A stretch of DNA of 55,468 bases from Clostridiales bacterium (GCA_022800625.1 JAAWQR010000012.1:1-55468), one strand, 5' to 3'. Positions 43,048 to 52,392 are shown, counted from the stretch's first letter. Numbers and translations: made by a program. The notes: generated from the sequence alone by a model not told the origin.

Positions 43048-44868
43048 ATGACAGAAGCAAACGACAGACAAAAGCATATCCGAAACTTCTCCATAATCGC
43101 GCATATAGACCACGGAAAATCCACTCTCGCAGACAGAATTCTCGAATTTTCCGACTGCGTTGAAAAACGTGACATGGAAGAACAGCTGCTGGATAATATG
43201 GATCTTGAACGCGAACGCGGAATTACAATTAAAGCCCGCGCCGTAAGGATAGATTACAAAAGTCCAGACGGAGAGGATTATATATTAAACCTTATCGACA
43301 CTCCCGGCCATGTTGACTTCAACTACGAAGTGTCGCGCTCGCTTAACGCATGTGAGGGCGCTCTGCTCGTTGTAGACGCAACTCAGGGCGTTGAAGCTCA
43401 GACGCTTGCCAACGCCTATCTTGCAGTAGACGCGAATCTTGAGATAGTTCCTGTAATAAACAAGATAGATCTTCCCTCTGCTGACATTGAAAGAGTCCGC
43501 GCTGAGGTAGAGGACGTTATAGGAATTCCTGCTGACGGCTGTCCCGCGGTATCTGCCAAAACGGGACTTAATATCCAATCTGTTCTCGAAGCGGTAATAA
43601 AAGATGTTCCTCCGCCAAGCGGAGACTCCGAAGCGCCGCTCAAGTGTCTGATCTTCGACTCGGTATACAACAGCTATCTCGGAGTTGTAGTATACATCCG
43701 TGTCGTAGACGGAACCTTGCGTGCAGGAGACAAAATAAAGCTTATGCACTCAGGCGCTGAATTTGAGACGGTAGAGGTCGGCGTGCTCGATCCGTTCGGA
43801 CTCCGCCCAACGGGAGAGCTCAGTGCGGGTGAGGTTGGCTATGTTACAGCCTCCATTAAGAGTATCGGCGACACGCAGGTCGGAGACACCGTAACTCACG
43901 CGGACATGCCTGCCGACGAAGCGCTGCCCGGATTTAAGCAAGTTCAGTCAATGGTATATGCAGGAATTTATCCTGCCGACGGCTCAAAATACAACGAAAC
44001 AAAAGACGCGCTCGAAAAGCTGAGACTTAATGACGCTGCTTTCACATTTGAGCCTGAGACAAGTATTGCTCTCGGATTCGGATTCAGATGCGGATTTTTA
44101 GGTCTTCTTCACATGGAGATAATCGAAGAACGGCTTGAACGCGAATTTAATCTTGATCTTATAACAACCGCTCCGAGCGTCATATATAAGATAACCAAAA
44201 AGAACGGCGAGACCGTTATGATCGACAATCCGACAAATTATCCCTCTCCCGATGAGATAGAGGATGCTTTTGAGCCTGTTGTCTCAGCAAGTCTTATCAC
44301 TCCTGCCGAATATGTCGGCGGAATCATGGATCTCTGTCAGGACAGGCGAGGCACGTTTATCGATATGAAATACATAGATACGGAGCGAGTAGAGCTTCAC
44401 TATAAGCTGCCGCTCAATGAAATCATATACGACTTTTTTGACGCGCTCAAAAGCCGAAGCAAGGGATATGCGTCTCTCGATTATGAGCTTGAAGGATACG
44501 AAAAGAGCGATCTTGTAAAGATGGACTTCCTTCTTAACGGTGAGGTCGTTGATGCGCTTACGTTTATCGTCCATTCCGAAAAGGCTTATCCGAGAGCAAG
44601 AAAGATTGCGGAAAAACTTAAAGAAAATATTCCGCGCCAGCTGTTTGAAATTCCGATACAGGCGGCAATCGGCTCCAAGGTAATTGCGCGCGAAACCGTT
44701 AAGGCCCTGCGTAAGGACGTGCTTGCAAAATGCTACGGCGGCGATATAACAAGAAAAAAGAAGCTGCTTGAAAAACAAAAAGAGGGAAAGAAAAAAATGC
44801 GCCAGCTCGGAAGCGTTCAGATATCTCCCGAAGCGTTCATGGCGGTGCTCAAGCTCGGCGACGAGTAA
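43048..44868 (+). CDS. lepA: Elongation factor 4 (LepA)
   Basis: The ATG at 43048 follows GGAGG; the in-frame ATG at 43018 has none. The 606-residue GTPase has G1 [11 protein letters not shown]3 DTPGHVDF and G4 NKIDLPSA, then the EF-G-like domains. The LepA-specific C-terminal domain contains [13 protein letters not shown] and [20 protein letters not shown]. It acts on stalled or mispositioned ribosomes at the membrane or in the cytoplasm. lepA-hemW adjacency is common in Firmicutes and is seen here. Confidence 0.98.
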   Translation: MTEANDRQKHIRNFSIIAHIDHGKSTLADRILEFSDCVEKRDMEEQLLDNMDLERERGITIKARAVRIDYKSPDGEDYILNLIDTPGHVDFNYEVSRSLNACEGALLVVDATQGVEAQTLANAYLAVDANLEIVPVINKIDLPSADIERVRAEVEDVIGIPADGCPAVSAKTGLNIQSVLEAVIKDVPPPSGDSEAPLKCLIFDSVYNSYLGVVVYIRVVDGTLRAGDKIKLMHSGAEFETVEVGVLDPFGLRPTGELSAGEVGYVTASIKSIGDTQVGDTVTHADMPADEALPGFKQVQSMVYAGIYPADGSKYNETKDALEKLRLNDAAFTFEPETSIALGFGFRCGFLGLLHMEIIEERLEREFNLDLITTAPSVIYKITKKNGETVMIDNPTNYPSPDEIEDAFEPVVSASLITPAEYVGGIMDLCQDRRGTFIDMKYIDTERVELHYKLPLNEIIYDFFDALKSRSKGYASLDYELEGYEKSDLVKMDFLLNGEVVDALTFIVHSEKAYPRARKIAEKLKENIPRQLFEIPIQAAIGSKVIARETVKALRKDVLAKCYGGDITRKKKLLEKQKEGKKKMRQLGSVQISPEAFMAVLKLGDE

Positions 44869-44887
44869 TACTGAAAGGCTACACATT

Positions 44888-46090
44888 ATGCGATTTGATT
44901 TTTATGACAAAAAGCGGCTCGGCATATATATTCATATTCCCTTCTGCAAGTCAAAATGTGCGTACTGTGATTTTAATTCCGCACTTCCGAAAAACTCTGA
45001 GATCATGAAAAATTACGTATCCACACTGATCTCACATATGGAAAGCTACAAGGACGCTGCGCGCGATTACATCACCGATACCGTATTTATAGGGGGAGGA
45101 ACACCTACCGCGCTTCCGATTGAAGAGCTGCTGCGGCTCATAAAGGCTGTTAAAAAGGTTTTCGGCATAACTAAGGGTGCAGAATTTACTGTTGAAGCAA
45201 ATCCTGCGACGGTAGATTATAACGCTCTCAAAAAAATGAAGACTCTCGGAGTAAACAGACTGAGCTTCGGAATGCAGAGCGCAGATAACAATGAGCTGAA
45301 AGCTCTGTCGAGAGTTCACACACGGCAGGATTTTGTGAATTCCTACCGTACCGCACGAAAAGCAGGATTTGATAATATCAACGTAGATGTTATGTTCGGA
45401 ATACCGTATCAAACCTATGATTCACTGATGCGGACGCTGAACTTTCTTACAAAACTTTCTCCCGAGCATATCTCGCTCTACAGCTTAAAAATAGAACCCG
45501 GAACTCCGTTTTTTGCAAACAGACGAGATGTCAAAGAGGTCTGCGCCGACGAGGACACGGAATTTGCAATGTATACGTCGGCTATAGAATTTCTTGCAGG
45601 GCGCGGATATCCGCAATACGAAATATCTAATTTTTCAAAGCCCGGCTTCAGATGCGCTCATAATATGAAATATTGGAACTGTGACGAATATCTCGGCTTC
45701 GGCGTGTCCGCACATTCGTATTTTAACGGAAACCGTTTTGCTTTCACACCTGATATACAAAAATATATGGCGGCTTTTGAAGAAGACTACGACGGCGGAA
45801 GTATCACATCAGAGCTTGAAGCTATCGAATCAAGGGAACGAATGGGCGAATATATTATGCTCAGATTCCGACTGACCGACGGACTGAACACGATGAAATT
45901 TGCAGAAATGTTCGGAATATCATTTGAAAACCTGTACGGATCAAAGCTGACAAGATATTTAAAAAACGGATTCATGGTGCGAAATAACGGCGCATATGTT
46001 CTGACACCTGCGGGAATGCTTGTGTCTAACTATATTTTATCCGATATACTTGAATTTGAGGATCTCGGAGCATATGTCGGAAATTTTTAA
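44888..46090 (+). CDS. hemW: Heme chaperone HemW (radical SAM)
   Basis: The ATG at 44888 follows GAAAGG and starts MRFDFYDKKRLGIY. The 400-residue protein has the iron-sulfur motif CKSKCAYC (Cys20, Cys24, Cys27), the SAM-binding GGGTPTAL, and the HNXXYW motif (HNMKYW) that marks HemW rather than the coproporphyrinogen dehydrogenase HemN. HemW binds heme and passes it to apoproteins. It follows lepA by 19 bases. Confidence 0.95.
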   Translation: MRFDFYDKKRLGIYIHIPFCKSKCAYCDFNSALPKNSEIMKNYVSTLISHMESYKDAARDYITDTVFIGGGTPTALPIEELLRLIKAVKKVFGITKGAEFTVEANPATVDYNALKKMKTLGVNRLSFGMQSADNNELKALSRVHTRQDFVNSYRTARKAGFDNINVDVMFGIPYQTYDSLMRTLNFLTKLSPEHISLYSLKIEPGTPFFANRRDVKEVCADEDTEFAMYTSAIEFLAGRGYPQYEISNFSKPGFRCAHNMKYWNCDEYLGFGVSAHSYFNGNRFAFTPDIQKYMAAFEEDYDGGSITSELEAIESRERMGEYIMLRFRLTDGLNTMKFAEMFGISFENLYGSKLTRYLKNGFMVRNNGAYVLTPAGMLVSNYILSDILEFEDLGAYVGNF

Positions 46091-46155
46091 TTATGCAGAC
46101 GCTTGATCTAAACATTCACCGATTGTTTTTTGCTGATTTTTTGGAGATAGAAGTA

Positions 46156-46623
46156 ATGAATAGTGATTTATATTATTTTTTAGCGGAAGCTAAAAAACAA
46201 ACTTATGCAAATGTAAGTGCACAAAAAATATCATCAACAAGAGCAGGTTCCTTTGACTACAGTTATAGTAATGGTAAAATGATATACCATGACACATATT
46301 TTGGCGGAACAAAATTTATGGGTGAAGAAGTTGTGTATTACTCTGACAATACACCTATTTGGGGAATGAATTATTATGGTGTAACGTTGAATGAAAATTT
46401 AAGTGAAGAAGTAATAGATAACGCATTAAGACCTGCGCTAATGAAAGTCGGAGAAGATAATAATCTACCTGTGAGAGGGCCAAAAAAACACACAAATAAT
46501 GGTTATAAATATACTTTTGAGGTTAATGGTGATATAGACTATTTTGAAGGTGTTGAAACAATTTTTAAAGGTAATGAAAAGATTTATGTTTTAAAATGTC
46601 ATGGTGGAATAATTAAACGATAA
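46156..46623 (+). CDS. DUF5680 domain protein
   Basis: GGAGAT is placed well before the ATG at 46156; an upstream in-frame ATG at 46093 lacks one. The 155-residue soluble protein contains FLAEAKKQTYAN, SFDYSYSNGKMIYHDTYFGG and EVVYYSDNTPIWGMNYYG, which match the DUF5680 family. No catalytic motif is known to me. The gene is clearly more AT-rich than hemW (third positions mostly A/T) and has no operon partner, so it looks acquired. It is followed by the MFS leader region. Confidence 0.8.
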   Translation: MNSDLYYFLAEAKKQTYANVSAQKISSTRAGSFDYSYSNGKMIYHDTYFGGTKFMGEEVVYYSDNTPIWGMNYYGVTLNENLSEEVIDNALRPALMKVGEDNNLPVRGPKKHTNNGYKYTFEVNGDIDYFEGVETIFKGNEKIYVLKCHGGIIKR

Positions 46624-46703
46624 TAGTAAAGTGCAAGATAATTTATATATCACTTTTTATAGTTATTAACTCAAAAATGAAACAACTCTTGAAAGGAAAT
46701 AAA

Positions 46704-46742
46704 ATGATACTTTGTATTGCATCAGCTCCATGCAGAGTTTGA
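46704..46742 (+). CDS. 12-residue leader peptide of the MFS gene
   Basis: An ATG preceded by GAAAGGAAAT opens the frame MILCIASAPCRV followed by TGA. It overlaps the left arm of a perfect 10-bp hairpin, as in leader peptides that govern antibiotic-induced efflux genes. The frame is too short for homology, and its support is the ribosome site plus the RNA structure. Confidence 0.55.
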   Translation: MILCIASAPCRV

Positions 46743-46828
46743 GGAAACTGCATGGAGGAACAGAATTGTGCTGACTTCCTCAGGCTTTGCTTCTGATTTA
46801 AAAATAACTAAAATCAAAAGGAGCAAAG
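46726..46828 (+). promoter_or_regulatory. Candidate translational attenuator of the MFS exporter
   Basis: Stem 1 pairs CTCCATGCAG (46726-46735) with CTGCATGGAG (46748-46757). TGAGGAA (46740-46746) or GAGGAA (46755-46760) can pair with TTCCTC(A) at 46776-46782. The last hairpin pairs CTTTGCT (46785-46791) with AGCAAAG (46822-46828) and TGATTT (46794-46799) with AAATCA (46811-46816). It places the MFS Shine-Dalgarno AGGAG (46819-46823) in the stem and internal loop. Stalling of a ribosome on the leader could refold the RNA and free it; the exact switch is inferred. Confidence 0.6.
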
Positions 46829-46831
46829 ATA

Positions 46832-48127
46832 ATGAAAATTATTAAAAAGTATAAGTTTTTTGAGATGAGAGATTTTTTGATACTTTGGAGCACTCAAAGT
46901 ATATCTCAGCTCGGCAGCAGTATTACATCGTTTGCACTGACTTTATGGCTGTATGAAAAAACAGGGTCTTCATTAAGCACAGCGGCACTTACCATATGCT
47001 CTTATGCGCCGTATGTATTATTAAGCATATTTGCAGGAGTATTGACAGATCGGTTTAACAAAAAGAAAACGATGCTTGTCTGCGATGTTCTTGCGGCAAT
47101 ATGTACTGTAGTTGTTTTTATATTATTTAATACAAACCTACTCGCGGTATGGCATTTATATGTTCTGAATGCGATTTCCGGACTGATGAATACGGTACAG
47201 CAGCCTGCGTCAGAGGTTGCTATGACACTTACCGTACCCGAAAAATATTATCAGAAAACAAGCGGACTTCGTTCTTTGTCAAGATCTTTGATATCAATAC
47301 TAAATCCTTTGATCGCTGCTGCACTATATTCATTAGTTGGACTTAACGGTGTAATAGCAGTGGATATCGGAAGCTTTACAGTAGCGTTTACAGCTCTGCT
47401 GATCTTTATCAGAATCCCTGAAAACACAAATGTTGCAAAAGAAGAAAGCGCTTTTAATCTTGCAAAAGGCGGAATTGTGTTTTTGAAAGAAAACCCGATG
47501 ATTATGACGCTTATATTATTTATGTCAGGCGTTAATTTTGTGGCATCAGCATTTGATGCAGTTTTGCCGGGATATATAATTCCCAATCCAAAAGGAGGTT
47601 TATCCGTTTTGGGAATTGTTACATCTTGCTCCGGTATTGCTATGATTATCGGCAGCCTGATCGCTTCGGCTTTACCGAAACCGAAAGACAGAGTAAAAAT
47701 TATTTATTTGACAATGCTTTTTTCGCTGGGAACTGAAAATTTTTTGTTAGCATTTTCGAGAGAACCAATATTATGGTGCATAGGACAAATAATCGGATGG
47801 ATACTTGTACCGATCATGAATGCAAATTTAGATGTGATACTCAGAACAACTATTCCGCTGAAGCTTCAAGGGCGTGTTTATTCATGCCGCAATACTTTTC
47901 AGTTTTTTACTATCCCCATAGGATTGTTTGCAGGCGGACTCATGGTTGATAATGTGTGCGAACCGTTTATGAAAGCATACGGCGAATCATCATTTCTGCA
48001 AACACTGTTCGGCTCGGGTAAAGGTTCCGGCGCTGCACTTATGATGTTTATACTTGGTATAAGCGGAAGCTTAATTTGTATCATCGCAGGCAAGAAGTTA
48101 AAGAAGTATCAATATAGTGAAAATTAA
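46832..48127 (+). CDS. MFS efflux transporter (macrolide-efflux-like)
   Basis: The 431-residue protein has 12 hydrophobic segments, with the MFS signature GVLTDRFNKKKTMLVCD in the loop between helices 2 and 3. It resembles the Mef/MFS_3 branch of antibiotic exporters (start MRDFLILWSTQSISQLGSS). These export macrolides or other drugs by proton exchange; the substrate here is not determinable. Translation starts at an ATG 8 bases after AGGAG, a site that can be hidden in an RNA hairpin. A terminator follows 41 bases after the stop. Such regulation fits an inducible resistance gene. Confidence 0.88.
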   Translation: MKIIKKYKFFEMRDFLILWSTQSISQLGSSITSFALTLWLYEKTGSSLSTAALTICSYAPYVLLSIFAGVLTDRFNKKKTMLVCDVLAAICTVVVFILFNTNLLAVWHLYVLNAISGLMNTVQQPASEVAMTLTVPEKYYQKTSGLRSLSRSLISILNPLIAAALYSLVGLNGVIAVDIGSFTVAFTALLIFIRIPENTNVAKEESAFNLAKGGIVFLKENPMIMTLILFMSGVNFVASAFDAVLPGYIIPNPKGGLSVLGIVTSCSGIAMIIGSLIASALPKPKDRVKIIYLTMLFSLGTENFLLAFSREPILWCIGQIIGWILVPIMNANLDVILRTTIPLKLQGRVYSCRNTFQFFTIPIGLFAGGLMVDNVCEPFMKAYGESSFLQTLFGSGKGSGAALMMFILGISGSLICIIAGKKLKKYQYSEN

Positions 48128-48168
48128 CTTCTGAGATCAGTAATTGAATAATACACAGTTTGACCGTC

Positions 48169-48203
48169 AATAATGGATATCACAGAGATATCCATTATTT
48201 TTT
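48169..48203 (+). terminator. Intrinsic terminator of the MFS gene
   Basis: A perfect 13-bp stem (48169-48181 with 48187-48199), a 5-base loop and a T-run to 48203. It lies just 20 bases before spoIIR, so spoIIR needs a promoter overlapping or inside this region. Confidence 0.9.
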
Positions 48204-48223
48204 ATGACAAACGGAGTAAACAT

Positions 48224-48829
48224 ATGAAAACGATTCTTTCCACCTGCATATCAATTCTTGCCGCCGTTATTATCTTAAACTACCTTCCCGTAAACGGAGA
48301 GGAACGGGTATACGAAGAAACGATAAGGCTTCATGTCATAGCCGAATCGGACAGCGACATCGATCAGTCAATAAAACTAAAGGTACGCGACAGCGTGCTG
48401 AACTGCGTTTCATCGCGCCTTGAAGGTATAGCAGATCATGATAAAGCATATGAAGCAGTTGCTTCGATGAGCGATGAAATTGAGGACTGTGCAGCACAAA
48501 CACTCTTATCACTCGGAGAAGCTCCCGATGTAAAGGTAGAACTCGGGCAGGAAAACTATCCCGTTCGCCATTATGACGACTTCACTCTTCCCGCAGGCAC
48601 ATATGATTCTCTCAGAGTAACGATAGGCAGCGGGAAAGGTCACAATTGGTGGTGCGTGTTATTTCCCTCCGTTTGCGTTCCCGAAGCTGTTGAGGTTAAG
48701 GAAGACTATCTCGAAGCCGGTTTTACTCCTGAGCAGTACAAAATGATTGAAAATAAGAGCGAGAAGAAATATAAGGTACGCTTTCGCATTCTGGAGATTT
48801 TATCGGATATCGTAGGATTCGACTACTGA
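48224..48829 (+). CDS. spoIIR: Stage II sporulation protein R
   Basis: The ATG at 48224 follows ACGGAGT; an ATG 17 codons earlier lies inside the terminator hairpin. The 201-residue protein has a signal-like N-terminus, the family motif IRLHVIAESDSDIDQSIKLK and the later HNWWCVLFPSVCVP. SpoIIR is made in the forespore, moves to the intermembrane space and activates SpoIIGA to process pro-sigma-E in the mother cell. The targets sigE and spoIIGA are the next two coding genes, in convergent orientation. I found no convincing sigma-F promoter. Confidence 0.94.
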   Translation: MKTILSTCISILAAVIILNYLPVNGEERVYEETIRLHVIAESDSDIDQSIKLKVRDSVLNCVSSRLEGIADHDKAYEAVASMSDEIEDCAAQTLLSLGEAPDVKVELGQENYPVRHYDDFTLPAGTYDSLRVTIGSGKGHNWWCVLFPSVCVPEAVEVKEDYLEAGFTPEQYKMIENKSEKKYKVRFRILEILSDIVGFDY

Positions 48830-48917
48830 AATGCCTAAGATCAGAAAGAAAATAATTTAGAATCCACCCGAAAGCTCGGTAAAAAAAGTTTTTATGATAC
48901 ACAATATTGACGTTGTT

Positions 48918-48947
48918 TTGATTTGCCGTAGACGCTAATGGTATAGT
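48918..48947 (+). promoter_or_regulatory. Promoter of the putative RNA between spoIIR and sigE
   Basis: TTGATT (48918-48923), an 18-base spacer and TATAGT (48942-48947) preceded by TGG (extended -10). No protein gene follows on this strand, so it would start a non-coding transcript near 48954. Confidence 0.5.
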
Positions 48948-48953
48948 GTGAAA

Positions 48954-49123
48954 ATAGGTGTTGAATTTGTCCGTAATCTCGTGCAGTCGGAACAAAATCA
49001 GTTGGTAATTTTTGGGCATAACTTCTCTTCAGGATAATGCCCTGTAAAATCGGGGAGAACAGGATAATCTCCGAGACTAAATAACGGACAGATAGAAATG
49101 AAAGATCTATCTGCCCGATTTTT
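48954..49123 (+). ncRNA. Putative structured small RNA (about 170 nt)
   Basis: A closing stem TGTCCGT (48968-48974) with ACGGACA (49084-49090) and an inner TCTC/GAGA stem enclose two hairpins: GGGCAT/ATGCCC (49014-49019, 49037-49042) and GGAGA/TCTCC (49054-49058, 49068-49072). Each hairpin carries the loop sequence CAGGATAA. The 3' arm of the closing stem is shared with a terminator stem (49085-49117), an arrangement typical of a riboswitch or regulatory RNA. It matches no known class I can name. Confidence 0.45.
49085..49123 (+). terminator. Intrinsic terminator after spoIIR and the putative RNA
   Basis: CGGACAGATAG (49085-49095) pairs with CTATCTGCCCG (49107-49117), one mismatch, followed by TTTTT. 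It ends spoIIR transcripts or the putative RNA. Confidence 0.82.
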
Positions 49124-49149
49124 ACTTATTTCGCTTTATTAAAATATTA

Positions 49150-49875
49150 TTACACCTTTGCAGCAATTTGTTTTTTCAGCCTTACTATTATCTTTTTTTC
49201 AAGCCGTGAAATATACGACTGAGAAATGCCGAGCTTATCAGCTACTTCTTTCTGAGTCATCTCACGCTTTCCCCCAAGTCCGTATCTCATTTCGATAATT
49301 TCACGCTCACGTATATCAAGAGCCGAAACTGCTTCTCTGACAGTACGCTCTTCTTCGCTTTTCTCAATATCTTCGCTTACGGAGTTCTCGTCAGTTCCGA
49401 GAATATCGGAAAGCAGCAGTTCATTTCCGTCCCAATCAACATTAAGAGGCTCATCGATCGACATATCTCCGCGATGCGACGCATTTTTACGTATGTACAT
49501 CAGTATTTCATTTTCAATGCACCGTGAAGCATACGTCGCAAGCTTTATATTTTTTTCGGGTTTATATGTATTGACAGCCTTAATAAGCCCGATCGTACCG
49601 ATTGATATTAAATCCTCAATACCTGCACCTGTATTGTCGAATTTTTTTGATATATAAACAACAAGGCGAAGATTATGCTTTATCAGTTTCTCGCAGTTCG
49701 ATTTGTCGTATGCAAGTCCTGCAATCGCGGCAGCTTCCTCTTCGGTATCAAGCGGCGGAGGCAAAGTTTCAGCGCCGTTTATGTAATATACGCTCTTCCC
49801 TTTTCCGAGACCCAATAAAAATTCTATAAATCTCCTGTATCTCATATTTGCAAAAAAATCGCAGAGCCGTTTCAT
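49150..49875 (-). CDS. sigE: RNA polymerase sporulation sigma factor SigE (pro-form)
   Basis: The 241-residue protein begins with a hydrophobic, basic pro-sequence ([20 protein letters not shown]), to be removed by SpoIIGA. Region 2 has [20 protein letters not shown] and [19 protein letters not shown]. Region 4 has [20 protein letters not shown]. SigE directs early mother-cell transcription in sporulation. The gene lies 48 bases downstream of spoIIGA in the classical spoIIG operon order. Confidence 0.96.
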   Translation of the reverse strand: MKRLCDFFANMRYRRFIEFLLGLGKGKSVYYINGAETLPPPLDTEEEAAAIAGLAYDKSNCEKLIKHNLRLVVYISKKFDNTGAGIEDLISIGTIGLIKAVNTYKPEKNIKLATYASRCIENEILMYIRKNASHRGDMSIDEPLNVDWDGNELLLSDILGTDENSVSEDIEKSEEERTVREAVSALDIREREIIEMRYGLGGKREMTQKEVADKLGISQSYISRLEKKIIVRLKKQIAAKV

Positions 49876-49923
49876 AATTAAACCACAGCCTTTCTATCTA
49901 ATTTATTTTACTTGAATATCTTA

Positions 49924-50751
49924 CTAAATCAGTTTTGACGGAACAAGGCATTCAAACGATCCTGCAAAATCCGAAGATGTATCAGAAATTCCAATAAGCG
50001 CACGCCTTTCTTTTCCGTTTATGTATACAGAATCCGCTCTTACAGCTTTTAAAAGAGATTCTCCGCCTATACCCGTTGCAGGAATTAGCCTCATACGAGA
50101 TGCAATAAGCTCACCTGACACGTCCTCAGTCAGATTTATTTCATACTCACCAAATACTCTTCCCACACATGATTTTGAAATTATAACAACCATATCACCG
50201 CTGAAAGGATCGGTAAGTAAATTTCCCGAATCGGCAAGTCCGCGAAGGTGTGTAGTCTTACCGTTAAATGTAATTGTGACATCTACAGCCCGTCGAGCCG
50301 AAACATGTCCGATTACAAAAAACAGTCCTGAAACGACAAGCGCTACAGGCAAAATAAGTATCATGTGTCCTTGAGAGGCCGCGCCGTCTCTGTAAGAGAT
50401 GTTGCCGTAACTGCCCATAGACAATGCAGCAGTCATTGTTCCGCCTAGAAGAAATCCGGCGCACCAAAGGACAGCGCATCTCCTGATAAAATCGACGGGC
50501 TTTTCTGCGCCGAACGCCGCAAAGCACATAAACGCAGAGCACAGCACTCCTGATAAGACAGAGAAAGCGCGTCCTGCCTCAAAACATGTGAGAAGCACGG
50601 AACAAAGCGCACCGAGCGCTGCTGCGAGTGTCATTCGCCGAGCCTTAGCGCGTGCATGCGTCATTCTTCCTGTAATGTACAGTGATACAAAATCCATACT
50701 GAAATCTATAAGAAATAAAACATCTGCATATAAGGTCAGCTCTATTTTCAT
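49924..50751 (-). CDS. spoIIGA: Sigma-E processing peptidase SpoIIGA
   Basis: I take the ATG at 50751 (a GTG precedes it directly), with AGGCGGTG close upstream. The 275-residue protein has five hydrophobic helices in the first 150 residues and a C-terminal aspartic protease domain with LRGLADSGNLLTD; Asp174 of the DSG triad is the catalytic residue. It cleaves pro-sigma-E at the septal membrane after the SpoIIR signal. sigE follows in the same operon. Identity to family members is usually low outside the active site, so the call rests on the motif and the context. Confidence 0.93.
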   Translation of the reverse strand: MKIELTLYADVLFLIDFSMDFVSLYITGRMTHARAKARRMTLAAALGALCSVLLTCFEAGRAFSVLSGVLCSAFMCFAAFGAEKPVDFIRRCAVLWCAGFLLGGTMTAALSMGSYGNISYRDGAASQGHMILILPVALVVSGLFFVIGHVSARRAVDVTITFNGKTTHLRGLADSGNLLTDPFSGDMVVIISKSCVGRVFGEYEINLTEDVSGELIASRMRLIPATGIGGESLLKAVRADSVYINGKERRALIGISDTSSDFAGSFECLVPSKLI

Positions 50752-50780
50752 CACCGCCTGTCCTAAATTTTCATGTCAAT

Positions 50781-50814
50781 ATTATATATTAAATCAGTCT
50801 GTATTTTATGTCAC
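50781..50814 (-). promoter_or_regulatory. spoIIG-type promoter with a 22-bp spacer
   Basis: On the minus strand TATAAT (50786-50781) is preceded by GTGACA (50814-50809) at a spacing of 22 bases; no good -35 lies at 17 bases. The Bacillus subtilis spoIIG promoter has the same unusual 22-bp spacing and needs Spo0A. A possible 0A box, TTCGATT (50833-50839, five of seven to TTCGACA), lies 19 bases upstream. Confidence 0.6.
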
Positions 50815-50933
50815 ATTTCCGTGCAGAATCAGTTCGATTTTTGGCGTATGATTGTCAGCGTTCAACCGAAAATCAAAATACTATTAAGCAGCTGGAAAGT
50901 AAATTATTACAGATGCAACCGTATCTGCAACAC

Positions 50934-50979
50934 AAAACACCCGATTGATGAAGCAACTACCGCATCAACCGGGTGTTTT
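50934..50979. terminator. Strong terminator of the PFL operon
   Basis: A 17-bp stem (50934-50950 with 50963-50979, one mismatch) with a 12-base loop. It lies 18 bases after the stop of the minus-strand UPF0210 gene and is flanked by AT-rich sequence on both sides. Confidence 0.88.
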
Positions 50980-50996
50980 ATAATATTTTTATATTT

Positions 50997-52355
50997 TTAA
51001 TTCTTCAAACTCTGCATCGGTGCGGGGATTCTTCCGCCGCGTGTAACAAATTTAGCCGAACCGTTGCCTTCATGTACTTTCATTATCGGACCGCAGCCGA
51101 GAAGTCCGCCGAAATTGAGTTCTTCTCCTGCCGCTCTTCCGATAGCAGGTATTACTCTGACCGCTGTTGTCTTGGAGTTTACCATACCGATAGCAGCCTC
51201 ATCTGCGATAATAGCGGAAATCGTCTCGGGTGTGGTATCTCCCGGAATAATTATCATATCAAGTCCTACTGAGCATACTGCAGTCATCGCCTCAAGCTTT
51301 TCAAGCGTAAGAGTGCCGCAGCGTGCCGCATCTATCATTCCTGCATCCTCTGACACAGGTATAAACGCACCCGAAAGTCCGCCGACATGAGAAGACGCCA
51401 TAACTCCGCCCTTCTTAACAGCGTCATTGAGAAGCGCCAAAGCCGCTGTTGTTCCGTGTGTGCCGCACATGTCAAGTCCCATTGCTTCAAGAATGTGAGC
51501 CACAGAATCTCCGACAGCAGGAGTCGGTGCAAGCGACAGATCAACTATACCGAACGGTACGCCAAGCTCAGCCGAAGCTGCAGTTCCCACAAGCTGTCCC
51601 ATACGAGTAATTTTGAACGCTGTTTTCTTAATTATATCGGCGATCTCTGTAAGATCTCCGTCAGGGCACTTAGAGACAGCCGCGCGGACGACACCGGGTC
51701 CCGACACGCCTACATTGATTACCGTATCAGGCTCTCCTACACCGTGGAAAGCTCCCGCCATAAACGGATTATCCTCCGGTGCATTGCAGAAAACAACAAG
51801 CTTAGCAGCGCCGATACAGTTGTTGTCGGAAGTAAGCTCAGCTGCACGCTTTACAGCGCGTCCCATAAGTCCTACGGCGTCCATGTTGATTCCGGCTTTT
51901 GTCGAGCCGATATTGACAGACGAGCATACATGTTCCGTTCTTGCCAAAGCTTCCGGAATTGACTCGATAAGCTCACGATCGCCTGCTGAAAATCCTTTCT
52001 GTACAAGCGCGCTGTAACCGCCGATAAAGTTTACTCCAAGCTCACACGCTGCTCTCTCAAGGGTAAGTGCATATTTTACGGGATCGCCTCCGCTGACCGC
52101 CGTAAGCATTGATATCGGCGTTACGGATACGCGTTTATTTATTATCGGTATTCCGTATGTCTGCTCGATCTTCTCACCGACCTCAACAAGTCTCTCAGCA
52201 CTTTTTGTTATTTTATCATACACTTTAGTGCAGGAAGCGTCAATATTGCTGTCAGCACAATTAAGCAAAGAGATCCCCATTGTTATAGTACGTACGTCAA
52301 GATTTTCATTATCGATCATATTGATCGTTTCGATTATATCGGTTGTATTTATCAT
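50997..52355 (-). CDS. PFL-family protein (UPF0210)
   Basis: The 452-residue length and the runs [35 protein letters not shown] and [15 protein letters not shown] identify the UPF0210/PFL (DUF711) family, found widely in Clostridia and streptococci. It is structurally related to formate-lyase-like barrels but lacks the glycyl radical, and its role is unknown. The gene is co-transcribed with the ACT-domain gene upstream (37-base gap), the standard pair, so it may be controlled by an amino-acid ligand. Confidence 0.95.
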   Translation of the reverse strand: MINTTDIIETINMIDNENLDVRTITMGISLLNCADSNIDASCTKVYDKITKSAERLVEVGEKIEQTYGIPIINKRVSVTPISMLTAVSGGDPVKYALTLERAACELGVNFIGGYSALVQKGFSAGDRELIESIPEALARTEHVCSSVNIGSTKAGINMDAVGLMGRAVKRAAELTSDNNCIGAAKLVVFCNAPEDNPFMAGAFHGVGEPDTVINVGVSGPGVVRAAVSKCPDGDLTEIADIIKKTAFKITRMGQLVGTAASAELGVPFGIVDLSLAPTPAVGDSVAHILEAMGLDMCGTHGTTAALALLNDAVKKGGVMASSHVGGLSGAFIPVSEDAGMIDAARCGTLTLEKLEAMTAVCSVGLDMIIIPGDTTPETISAIIADEAAIGMVNSKTTAVRVIPAIGRAAGEELNFGGLLGCGPIMKVHEGNGSAKFVTRGGRIPAPMQSLKN

Positions 52356-52392
52356 TTAATCACCACTACTGTTCTTACGAATTTAATTTTGC

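Noticed and set aside
44284-44886. 200-codon minus-strand frame over the lepA 3' end
   Set aside because: It is antisense to lepA, and its length is explained by the codon bias of lepA.
48723-49019. 98-codon minus-strand open frame starting MPKNYQLIL
   Set aside because: It runs antisense into the 3' end of spoIIR and through the putative RNA stems, with a poor ribosome site. Coding is unlikely.
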